Of a stretch of 64,000 nt of DNA, positions 9,777 to 16,496 are shown in pieces. Location: positions 1-64,000 of the forward strand of contig JAIXXZ010000085.1 in assembly GCA_027490465.1 (NCBI GenBank), given 5' to 3'. Every line of letters begins with the position of its first letter. The first letter of the stretch is position 1. The notes under the pieces are model-generated. The model was given only the letters and a program-made list of their open reading frames with translations. It ran no database searches and had not been told where the DNA came from. Source of the DNA: Oxalobacteraceae bacterium (GTDB taxonomy: Bacteria > Pseudomonadota > Gammaproteobacteria > Burkholderiales > Burkholderiaceae_D). Position numbers and translations under genes: made by a program.

Positions 9777-10349
9777 ATGTCAGGTTCAGGATTTCATGTA
9801 CATGGACCGCATGACCATGAGATGGAGCATGCCGCGCATGGCACCAACGGGTCTTCCCGTCTCGCGGTAGCGACTGCTGTTCTGGCGACCATCGGCGCCA
9901 TTTTTTCTTATATGGGTGGATACACCCAGGCCAATGCCGGGCTGTTCAAGAACAATGCGGCGATCAAGAAAACCGAGGCGTCCAACCAGTGGAATTATTA
10001 CCAGGCCAAGAGCAGCAAGCAGAACCTTGCCGAGCTGAGTACTGTTCTGGTAACTCAGCCCGAAGCGAAAGAAAAATATCGCGCCGCGATTGAGCGCTAC
10101 CAGACCGAAAAGGAAGATATCAAGCGCAAGGCCGAGGCGCTGGAGAAAGAATCACTGGATTGGGATCACCAGTCTGAGGCGCAAATGCATCAGCATCATC
10201 GCTGGTCGCAGGCGACCACAATGCTGCAGGTCGCGATTGCGCTGGCAGCGATTGCGCTTCTGACGCGCAGAGACTGGATGGAATACGCCATGTTCGGTCT
10301 GGCCAGTATCGGTCTGATACTGGGCGGTATGGCCTACCTGCATTTGTGA
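9777..10349 (+). CDS. DUF4337 family membrane protein
   Basis: The 190-residue protein begins with a His-rich tail (HVHGPHDHEMEHAAHG), has a membrane segment near 28-47, a charged coiled-coil-like middle (about 60-140) and two hydrophobic segments at the C-terminus. This matches DUF4337, a family without a known function. It diverges from the P-type ATPase gene with 87 bp between and is followed 10 bp later by the metallo-hydrolase gene, with which it is probably co-transcribed. The start ATG has a GGGGAGGG element 5-7 bases upstream. Confidence 0.8.
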   Translation: MSGSGFHVHGPHDHEMEHAAHGTNGSSRLAVATAVLATIGAIFSYMGGYTQANAGLFKNNAAIKKTEASNQWNYYQAKSSKQNLAELSTVLVTQPEAKEKYRAAIERYQTEKEDIKRKAEALEKESLDWDHQSEAQMHQHHRWSQATTMLQVAIALAAIALLTRRDWMEYAMFGLASIGLILGGMAYLHL

Positions 10350-10359
10350 CGGAGACTCA

Positions 10360-11721
10360 ATGAAACTTTCCTTCCTGGGTGCCGCCAGTACCGTTACCGG
10401 GTCAAAGTACCTGATTGAGCACGATGGTCAGCGCATCCTGGTGGATTGTGGTTTGTTTCAGGGCTATAAAAACCTGCGGCTGCTGAACTGGCAGCCGTTT
10501 CATTTTGATCCGGCATCATTGGACGCGGTGGTACTCACGCATGCGCATCTGGATCACTCCGGTGCGATCCCGCTTTTGATTCGCAATGGATTTCGTGGCC
10601 CGATCTATGCGACGCCATCAACCATTGATTTGTGCAAGTTGCTCTTGCCCGATAGTGGACACATTCAGGAGGGTGATGCGAATTTTGCGAACCGGCGTCA
10701 GTCATCTCGGCATCATCCGGCCTTGCCCTTGTATACCGAAGAAGACGCGCTGCATGCGCTGACGTTTTTCAAGCCGCTGCCCTTCGACGAGTCAATCAGG
10801 CTCGGGGGCATGAAGCTGCGGCTGCGACTTGCGGGTCATATTCTCGGTGCGAGCTCGGCAGAATTTCGCACGGCCAAAGGCAGTCTGCTGTTTTCTGGTG
10901 ATCTGGGTCGACCGGATGATCTGCTGATGCGTGCACCGGTACCGATTGAATACGGTGATACGCTGGTGATTGAATCCACCTACGGTGATCGAGCGCATGC
11001 CAATGAGAGCAGCGCGGATGCCCTGGCCGATGTCATCAAGCGTACTGCTGCACGCGGCGGAAGTATCCTGCTGCCAGCTTTCGCGGTGGGTCGCGCACAA
11101 AACCTGCTGTTCGAGATTTTTCAGCTCAAGCAGGCCGGCCGCATTCCCGATATGCCGGTCTTTCTCGACAGTCCGATGGCGATTGAAAGTACCCGCATTT
11201 ACCAGCACCATCGCGATCAACACCGGCTGAGTGTTGCGCAATGCGAGGGTATGGCCAAGGTGGCGCGCATTAGTCGCACCGCCGATGATTCGCGTGCCAT
11301 AGGCCAACTGAATTATCCGGTCATCATCATCTCTGCCAGCGGTATGGCAACGGGTGGCCGGGTACTTCACCATCTGGTTCATATGGCACCGGACCATCGC
11401 AACAGCATTGTTTTCGCTGGCTATCAGGCAGGCGGCACGCGTGGCGCCAAGCTGGTCGATGGCGCGCGGTCCGTGAGGATTTTTGGCGATGACATCACCG
11501 TCAATGCGGAGGTTGTGTCATTGCCATCCATGTCCGCCCATGCCGATGCAACGCAGATTCTGGACTGGCTCAAGACACTCAAGAAGCCACCGCGACAGGT
11601 ATTCATCACTCACGGCGAAGCGGAGGCAGCCGATGCGCTGCGCTGGCGTATCGAGCATGAGTTGGGATGGTCAGCGAGTGTGCCCCTGATGGGACAGCAT
11701 GCGCTGATTGATGCTTTTTGA
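10360..11721 (+). CDS. Beta-CASP metallo-beta-lactamase fold hydrolase (RNase-like)
   Basis: The 453-residue protein has the metallo-beta-lactamase signature HAHLDHSG with His61, His63, Asp65 and His66, a second metal site in SGDLGRPDD, and a beta-CASP middle domain starting near GGSILLPAFAVGRAQ. The C-terminal motif FITHGE-AEAADALRWRI is the RMMBL region. The architecture matches zinc-dependent mRNA 3-prime-end processing or exonuclease-type proteins (YSH1/CPSF73-like bacterial members), so a role in RNA processing is likely, but substrate is not shown. It sits 10 bp after the DUF4337 gene. Confidence 0.85.
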   Translation: MKLSFLGAASTVTGSKYLIEHDGQRILVDCGLFQGYKNLRLLNWQPFHFDPASLDAVVLTHAHLDHSGAIPLLIRNGFRGPIYATPSTIDLCKLLLPDSGHIQEGDANFANRRQSSRHHPALPLYTEEDALHALTFFKPLPFDESIRLGGMKLRLRLAGHILGASSAEFRTAKGSLLFSGDLGRPDDLLMRAPVPIEYGDTLVIESTYGDRAHANESSADALADVIKRTAARGGSILLPAFAVGRAQNLLFEIFQLKQAGRIPDMPVFLDSPMAIESTRIYQHHRDQHRLSVAQCEGMAKVARISRTADDSRAIGQLNYPVIIISASGMATGGRVLHHLVHMAPDHRNSIVFAGYQAGGTRGAKLVDGARSVRIFGDDITVNAEVVSLPSMSAHADATQILDWLKTLKKPPRQVFITHGEAEAADALRWRIEHELGWSASVPLMGQHALIDAF

Positions 11722-11787
11722 CGTGGTCTGCGGAACTGTCTTTGCTATTCAACGATTTTCAGACGACGTGAATGGCTGCCTTGGTGA

Positions 11788-12651
11788 TTATTCGTTGAAG
11801 AAGGCCATCAGTCGCAGTGCGAGTTCCTCAGGCTGCTCTTCCGGCACGAAGTGACCGCAGTTCGCTATCATGCCGCCGCGCACATCAACTGCCACTCTCT
11901 GCATGGATTCGATCACTTCCATGCGTCGTCCCCAGCTCTCTGCGCCCCCCAGTGCCAGTACCGGCATGGGCAGTTTGAAACGCGCAATCATTGCCGCATT
12001 ATCAGCAATATCCTGCGGTACTGCGCGGTAGTAAGCGAACCCTGCTGCCAGCGATTCAGGATTGCGGTAGCAGCGTAAAAATTCTTCAATCACTTCATCC
12101 GTCATTACTTCGGCGCGGTGCGCAAAGGTGCGATAAAACCAGCCCAGGTAAACCGCTTCCCGACCCGTGACCAGCGCCTCTGGCAATGCTGGTGTGCGAT
12201 TGAATGCATGATGCCAGCGCTTGCCGCCCTGACTGATGTCAGGTCCGCCATCACCGGGGATGGTGACATCAATGATGGCCAGTTTTTTTACTGCATCCGG
12301 ATGATGCGCTGCCAGTGCGTAGGCGGTTGGTCCGCCCCAGTCGTGACCGACGAGATAAAAATTTTCAATTGTCAGCTCGTTGTGCACCAGTTCCCATACA
12401 TCATGTGCGATGGTTTTTTTGTCGTAACCACTGGCGGGACATGAAGTATCACCAAGACCACGCAGATCCGGTGCGATCACGCGGTAGTACGGTGCGAGTT
12501 TGTCGATAATGTGGCGCCACTCGTACCAGGTTTGCGGCCAGCCATGCAACAGCACTACCGGGTAGCCTTCCCCGGCAGTTATGTAGTGCATCCGTACGTC
12601 GGATAAGTCAGCGTAATGATGGGTAAGGCTATTCATGCCTGCTGAACTCAT
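11788..12651 (-). CDS. Alpha/beta hydrolase, epoxide hydrolase/dehalogenase-like
   Basis: The 287-residue protein has an oxyanion motif HGWP at 36-39 and a nucleophile elbow VGHDWGG with Asp104. An aspartate nucleophile rather than serine points to epoxide hydrolases and haloalkane/fluoroacetate dehalogenases rather than esterases. The catalytic histidine is probably His267 (NCGHFVPEEQPEE). No signal peptide is seen, so it is cytoplasmic. Its start codon overlaps the stop of the upstream small gene (ATGA), showing translational coupling. Substrate unknown. Confidence 0.8.
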   Translation of the reverse strand: MSSAGMNSLTHHYADLSDVRMHYITAGEGYPVVLLHGWPQTWYEWRHIIDKLAPYYRVIAPDLRGLGDTSCPASGYDKKTIAHDVWELVHNELTIENFYLVGHDWGGPTAYALAAHHPDAVKKLAIIDVTIPGDGGPDISQGGKRWHHAFNRTPALPEALVTGREAVYLGWFYRTFAHRAEVMTDEVIEEFLRCYRNPESLAAGFAYYRAVPQDIADNAAMIARFKLPMPVLALGGAESWGRRMEVIESMQRVAVDVRGGMIANCGHFVPEEQPEELALRLMAFFNE

Positions 12652-12953
12652 CGTTTCACCGTCATCGGAAAATCTTGTAACAGTTTTTGACAGAGCGCCT
12701 CTTTACCCATTTTGTTGCTCAGCCCATCGAAGGTCGAATCTCCCATCATGAATAATTTTTTCGACGCTTCCTTGCCCTTTTTTTCCATGCAGATCTGAGA
12801 ATCTTGCTGGAAGCGAAAGCCATAGTAGGAGAAGGGGCAGGATTTTTTTGCCTTGGTCAGCAGACCGTCCATCTTGATCAGATCATCACAGTGATCGGCG
12901 TGGGCTGCGGGAAATGCCACCAGTAATGTCCAGAGGAGAGCGATTTTCTTCAT
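12648..12953 (-). CDS. Small exported cysteine-containing protein, unknown
   Basis: This 101-residue protein starts with a clear signal peptide (MKKIALLWTLLVAFPAAHA). The mature part is basic, about 80 residues, with four cysteines (CDD, SCPF, ICMEK, LCQK) that could form two disulfides in the periplasm. I do not recognise the family. It lies 27 bp after the methyltransferase gene and overlaps the hydrolase gene by four bases, so it belongs to a leftward operon. Confidence 0.65.
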   Translation of the reverse strand: MKKIALLWTLLVAFPAAHADHCDDLIKMDGLLTKAKKSCPFSYYGFRFQQDSQICMEKKGKEASKKLFMMGDSTFDGLSNKMGKEALCQKLLQDFPMTVKR

Positions 12954-12980
12954 GATGGTCGAGCGAGGTTCTGCAATTTT

Positions 12981-13706
12981 TTATTTTTTCAGAATAACGA
13001 GGTGTTGCCAGGGAAGAGAGGACACGGTCCTGACCCACTGCAGACCCAGCAGTGCCGCCTCTTTTTTTATTTGTGCCTCGCTCATTTTATGCTGAGCCTT
13101 GATCGGTACGCTGGCATCTTCTGCGCGGAATTCTACCAGCGCGATCTGCCCCCCACTCTTGAGTGCCCGGCTAACGCAGCCCATGGTTTCAATGGGGTAG
13201 AGCAGCTCATGATAAACATCGACAAAAATCGCAAGATCAATACTCTCTGCCGGTAGCTTGCAATCGGTCTCGGTTGCGAGGACGGTGTCGATGTTGGGAA
13301 TTTTTGATTCGGCGATCTGTTTCTTGAGCAGCGTGATCATCTCGGGCTGCACATCGACCGCGATCACACGACCGCCGGGCGCAAGACGTGGTGCGATTTT
13401 TCGGCTGTAGTAGCCGCTGCCCGCGCCGATATCAGCGACGACCATGCCCGGTCGTATCGGTAGCAAAGGCAGTAGAAGATCGGGTCTTTCTTCTGTGCTG
13501 CGCTCGGCGCGTTCCAGCCAGGCAGCGCCATGCCAGCTCATCACTTGCGCAATTTCTCGGCCAGCAAAGGTTTTGCCCGTGCCGCCGGGGCTGGCCGCTG
13601 TTTTGCCGTAGGCTGGTATTCCGTCCGCAGCCATGCAGACGGTTGATCCAATAAGCGCAAGTGAGATGGCGAGACTGCTTAAACAGCGTTGGTAGTGTTT
13701 GTGCAT
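12981..13706 (-). CDS. Class I SAM-dependent methyltransferase with N-terminal export signal
   Basis: The 241-residue protein carries a Rossmann methyltransferase core: the SAM-binding loop ADIGAGSGYYS, the acidic strand end VIAVDVQPEM, and IFVDVYHELLYP at motif IV. The start chosen (13706) gives a signal-peptide-like N-terminus ending CMAADG; a longer start at 13733 adds nine residues. An exported SAM enzyme is odd because SAM is cytosolic, although signal-bearing methyltransferases of this type do occur in proteobacteria. Substrate is unknown. It is part of the leftward group of small exported proteins. Confidence 0.75.
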   Translation of the reverse strand: MHKHYQRCLSSLAISLALIGSTVCMAADGIPAYGKTAASPGGTGKTFAGREIAQVMSWHGAAWLERAERSTEERPDLLLPLLPIRPGMVVADIGAGSGYYSRKIAPRLAPGGRVIAVDVQPEMITLLKKQIAESKIPNIDTVLATETDCKLPAESIDLAIFVDVYHELLYPIETMGCVSRALKSGGQIALVEFRAEDASVPIKAQHKMSEAQIKKEAALLGLQWVRTVSSLPWQHLVILKK

Positions 13707-13758
13707 GCTGAATATTTTTCTGCGCTGTCGCATTGCACGCGCTTACTGGCGCGCGGGT

Positions 13759-13944
13759 TTACTCTGTATTTCGGAATTTTTCTTTGCATTCCTCAGCCAG
13801 TTTTCGGAACTGACGATCATTTTTACTCGATCTTGAGGCCTGAAGCATGCAGTCATCATAGTTCTTGGGGCCGCTGTCACAGGCTGGCAGTACTGCGGCA
13901 GCGACGATGGTAAGCAATACATTGCGGAGTAGTGTGGCACACAT
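13759..13944 (-). CDS. Small putative lipoprotein
   Basis: The 61-residue product has a hydrophobic leader with a lipobox-like VLPAC (Cys22), after which about 40 charged residues follow with three further cysteines counting the lipid-linked one. The start at 13944 is preferred because AAGGTG lies five bases upstream; a longer frame beginning at 13977 lacks such a site. Family not recognised. It heads the leftward group that includes the exported methyltransferase. Confidence 0.6.
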   Translation of the reverse strand: MCATLLRNVLLTIVAAAVLPACDSGPKNYDDCMLQASRSSKNDRQFRKLAEECKEKFRNTE

Positions 13945-14098
13945 AAATTCACCTTGTCTCAGTGCCTGGTTGATCAACGTGTTCAGAGCCCTTTAAGGGG
14001 CGACTCAGCAACTGCAATTGTAATAGGAAATTTGACTCAACTGACTTGCCCCGAAGGGCATGCCTATCGCTGCATTTTCGGATTTTTGCGCTGGGTGA

Positions 14099-14220
14099 GC
14101 GCTGATTAAACAAGACCAAAAACCTTTAAAGGGAAATCGATCGCGACAAGTCCTTAATTTTGCTTGGCTCCGCGTCACACAGTTACGCGGGCTCGCCATA
14201 AAACGTGGGGTTGTTCAGCA
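14099..14220 (+). repeat. Interspersed ~120-bp repeat, copy 1
   Basis: This copy runs from GCGCTGATTAAAC to GTTGTTCAGCA. It shares with copies 2-4 the landmarks GCTGATTAAA near the left end, AAGTCCTTAATTTTGC in the middle, and GGCTCGCCATAAAACG near the right end. A small hairpin (CCGCGT/ACGCGG around a 9-nt loop) lies at about 14170-14191. It sits between the small lipoprotein gene and the 3-prime end of the vapC-like gene. No long open frame explains it. Confidence 0.8.
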
Positions 14221-14223
14221 CCA

Positions 14224-14640
14224 CTAACTCGCGAAAGGATTCAGACATTGAACCCCCGTACCTTCGAAGTCTGCCGTGTTTCGGGTAACCACTGCCAGAC
14301 CGTGTACGAGCGCTGTGGCGGCGATCTGCTTGTCTAGCGGATTTTGGGGATGGGGTGCGCGTAGCCGACCCCAGACCTGCGCAATATCGGTGTCAAATTC
14401 CAGTATCTTTTGTTTGTAATCCTGCAGAAGCATATCGAGCCATCCCTCCAGTAAAAGCGCCTGCTGGATATCCCCTCTGTGGCGGATCAGTTCCACACCT
14501 CTCCTAAGCTCACCAATCGTTACTGATGACAAATAACACTGATGATCAGGACCGGTTTTGTTAAAAAAAGAAATTACTCCAGGATTTGCTCGTCCTTTTT
14601 TGCGGATTTCACTGATGACGTTCGTATCAATCAAATACAT
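14224..14640 (-). CDS. vapC: PIN-domain toxin ribonuclease (VapC/FitB-like)
   Basis: The 138-residue protein begins MYLIDTNVISE, with the first catalytic aspartate (Asp5) of PIN nucleases, a conserved glutamate in GELRRGVEL, and the C-terminal acidic cluster in DKQIAATALVHGLAVVTRNTADF. Such proteins are Mg-dependent RNases that act as toxins, usually on tRNA or rRNA. The start at 14640 is used because it is the usual PIN N-terminus and overlaps the antitoxin stop by 14 bases. The antitoxin gene precedes it. Confidence 0.88.
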   Translation of the reverse strand: MYLIDTNVISEIRKKGRANPGVISFFNKTGPDHQCYLSSVTIGELRRGVELIRHRGDIQQALLLEGWLDMLLQDYKQKILEFDTDIAQVWGRLRAPHPQNPLDKQIAATALVHGLAVVTRNTADFEGTGVQCLNPFAS

Positions 14641-14860
14641 GCGTATGTCCGCTATCCTGAATCCGCTCAAAATCGGCATCGATGCCCACATCAGGAATAC
14701 TCGCGAGTGCCTCCGCCAGACTGCGTCTGCTGGGCCGCGATAGTGCATCGAACAGAATTTGCCGGTGCTCAGCCTCGGCGCTTACCCCGTGAGCGCCGGC
14801 CCTTTCTTTCAGCGCAGCGACCAAGGCGTCATCCACACCCCTTACCAATAAATTTGCCAT
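14627..14860 (-). CDS. FitA/VapB-type antitoxin
   Basis: The 77-residue protein starts MANLLVRGVDDALVAALKERA, a ribbon-helix-helix DNA-binding N-terminus of the FitA type (the GVDDALVAALK stretch corresponds to the first helix). The C-terminal part (SLAEALASIPDVGIDADFERI) would wrap the toxin. GGAGG lies about 7 bases upstream of the ATG. It overlaps the toxin gene, fixing the stoichiometry by coupling, and likely autoregulates the promoter just upstream. Confidence 0.87.
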   Translation of the reverse strand: MANLLVRGVDDALVAALKERAGAHGVSAEAEHRQILFDALSRPSRRSLAEALASIPDVGIDADFERIQDSGHTHVFD

Positions 14861-14882
14861 GATTTGCCTCCTGCCCAATGAG

Positions 14883-14919
14883 TGATAGCAATGATAGCGG
14901 AATGGGAAAGTGATGGCAA
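14883..14919 (-). promoter_or_regulatory. Toxin-antitoxin promoter with repeated operator motif
   Basis: On the minus strand a -35-like TTGCCA (14914-14919) and a -10-like TATCAT (14891-14896) are separated by 17 bp. The -10 lies in a CTATCATTGCTATCA direct repeat, and a related TTGCCATCA overlaps the -35, giving three similar half-sites as expected for cooperative binding of an RHH antitoxin. The operator role is inferred. Confidence 0.6.
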
Positions 14920-14994
14920 TTTCGGGTCTAGGCGCTGGTGAGTGAGTCCCTCTTTGATGGCGGACAGCAGTTCCTCTGCGATTCGGGAGCCTGA

Positions 14995-16224
14995 TTACGG
15001 TTTCGAGGGCGCTGGTTTTGGTGCGGCGGGCTGCTCGTGGTCTTGCGGGTGTAAGCCATAGGGCTCGACCAGCGGCCAGACATGGGGCGGTGCCATTGAG
15101 CGCAGGCGGGCGGGTTGTTCGCGACGCAAGTGAATCACAGTTTCGATCGCTTTCATTTCCACCCGGGCGCGGGCAAATTCCAGTCCCCGGGGACCGATGC
15201 GCGGCATCAGCCATCCGACGATGGGTCGCAGCCAGTTCGGCATTTTGCGTAGCGGCAGTCCACCGGCGGCGCGCAGGGTGTTCTGCATGAAGCCACGCAC
15301 GGGGCCTTGTCGTTTGCCAGCGGTTTGAGGCGCCTCCAGGCTGACCTCATCCTTGAGCAATTCCAGAATCTCTTCGCCATGCTCATTACGCACGATCAGC
15401 CATTGCTGTCCCTGTCCGCCCATATAGCCCACGGTGATGTCTGAGAGTGCGTTGGTGTAATCAACGCAGGTGCGGCAGGTCAGCGGAAAAAAATCAGGCG
15501 GCAGATCGGACAGCGGTAGCTGCAGAAATGGAATGGTGCGGGTGCGTCCATCGTCGTAACGCAGCTCGACATGGTAGTCCGCTCTGAATTCCAGATAAGT
15601 GATGCGAGCGGGATCGTCCTCCAGTCGCGCGAGGAAGGCATGAAAATTTTCCGTAGTGGTGTTATCCGAGCAGGGCGTGCCGATGACGTAGATTTTTTCA
15701 AAACCCAGCTCGCGTTCCAGCGCACGCAGTGCATAGACCTGGCAGGGGATGCCAATCACCGCCAGCCGGCGTATGCCCTGCGCAGCGGCGGGCTCCAGCA
15801 AGGATAGCAATGGCGCATAACCCATGCGCATGCCTCGGCATTGCCTCATATCCTCCGCTCGCGTCACCAGCATCGGGACTGGCCGCCACCGATCATCCGG
15901 ATCGCCGCTCATCGCCAGTACCGCATCGACCTTGCCACTTTCCAGCAGCCGCTCGCCGAGACGGGTAGTGATGCCTGTCCACTGGGCGCCCGCAAGTGGT
16001 GTTTTCAGGGAGGCGCGCCACATGCGGCGAAAGGGCCCGAAATGCAGTTCATCGACGCGGCCGGCGTCGCGCTTGCGTCCATGTACCTGCTGTTCGAGTC
16101 CACTGTAGTCGGGTGCGATGAACTGACACGCGCGACCACAGCGTTTCGGATCCGAGCTGCGGGAGACGCCGCAATCCGTACAGAGGCTGCGAAAGGGGGC
16201 TGATGGCGGCGTTTCGTTGGACAT
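14995..16224 (-). CDS. BciB/HCAR-like coenzyme F420 hydrogenase/dehydrogenase beta-subunit family protein
   Basis: The 409-residue protein has an N-terminal cysteine group (Cys15, 18, 29, 33), then GAQWTGI, IGIPCQVYALRALERELG, VIGTPCSDNT, a second cysteine pair in LTCRTCVDYTN and GYMGGQGQQWLIVRN. These features follow the FrhB/FpoF family and particularly BciB (8-vinyl reductase) and 7-hydroxymethyl-chlorophyll-a reductase, which carry Fe-S clusters and FAD. The N-terminal cysteine spacing (C-x2-C-x10-C-x3-C) differs from the BciB pattern as I recall it. No pigment-synthesis genes are visible here. The start at 16224 is preferred over a GTG at 16281. The exact substrate is open. Confidence 0.7.
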   Translation of the reverse strand: MSNETPPSAPFRSLCTDCGVSRSSDPKRCGRACQFIAPDYSGLEQQVHGRKRDAGRVDELHFGPFRRMWRASLKTPLAGAQWTGITTRLGERLLESGKVDAVLAMSGDPDDRWRPVPMLVTRAEDMRQCRGMRMGYAPLLSLLEPAAAQGIRRLAVIGIPCQVYALRALERELGFEKIYVIGTPCSDNTTTENFHAFLARLEDDPARITYLEFRADYHVELRYDDGRTRTIPFLQLPLSDLPPDFFPLTCRTCVDYTNALSDITVGYMGGQGQQWLIVRNEHGEEILELLKDEVSLEAPQTAGKRQGPVRGFMQNTLRAAGGLPLRKMPNWLRPIVGWLMPRIGPRGLEFARARVEMKAIETVIHLRREQPARLRSMAPPHVWPLVEPYGLHPQDHEQPAAPKPAPSKP

Positions 16225-16445
16225 GGATGAGCAAACAGAAAAGTTTCCACAATTAAATGCCGCAGCCGCAAAGCTGTCCACAAGTTTCGTGGGTAAGTCT
16301 GTGGATGACTTGTATCAAGGGAGTCCAAGTGATTGATTTTTATTGAATTTTCGGGGATGAGGGAAATCAAGGAAGGCAGTGGATTTCTTTTGCGCAAAGA
16401 AGTACTTGCACGACATCTTAAAGATCTGGTATCGTTGAACCTAAA

Positions 16446-16460
16446 TGCGAATCATTCTCA
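16446..16460 (+). promoter_or_regulatory. Fur box upstream of the TonB-dependent receptor
   Basis: TGCGAAT-C-ATTCTCA is a 7-1-7 inverted repeat with one mismatch between arms, close to the Fur consensus and to the box before fbpA. It lies 36 bp before the receptor start codon, where bound Fur would block transcription or the promoter. Confidence 0.8.
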
Positions 16461-16496
16461 CTAACATTTATTCAGTAACTGAAGGAGTCTTGTTTC

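Noticed and set aside
14005-14199. Minus-strand 64-codon frame overlapping repeat copy 1
   Set aside because: It lies mostly within the interspersed repeat and the frame is not kept in the other copies, so it is not a gene.
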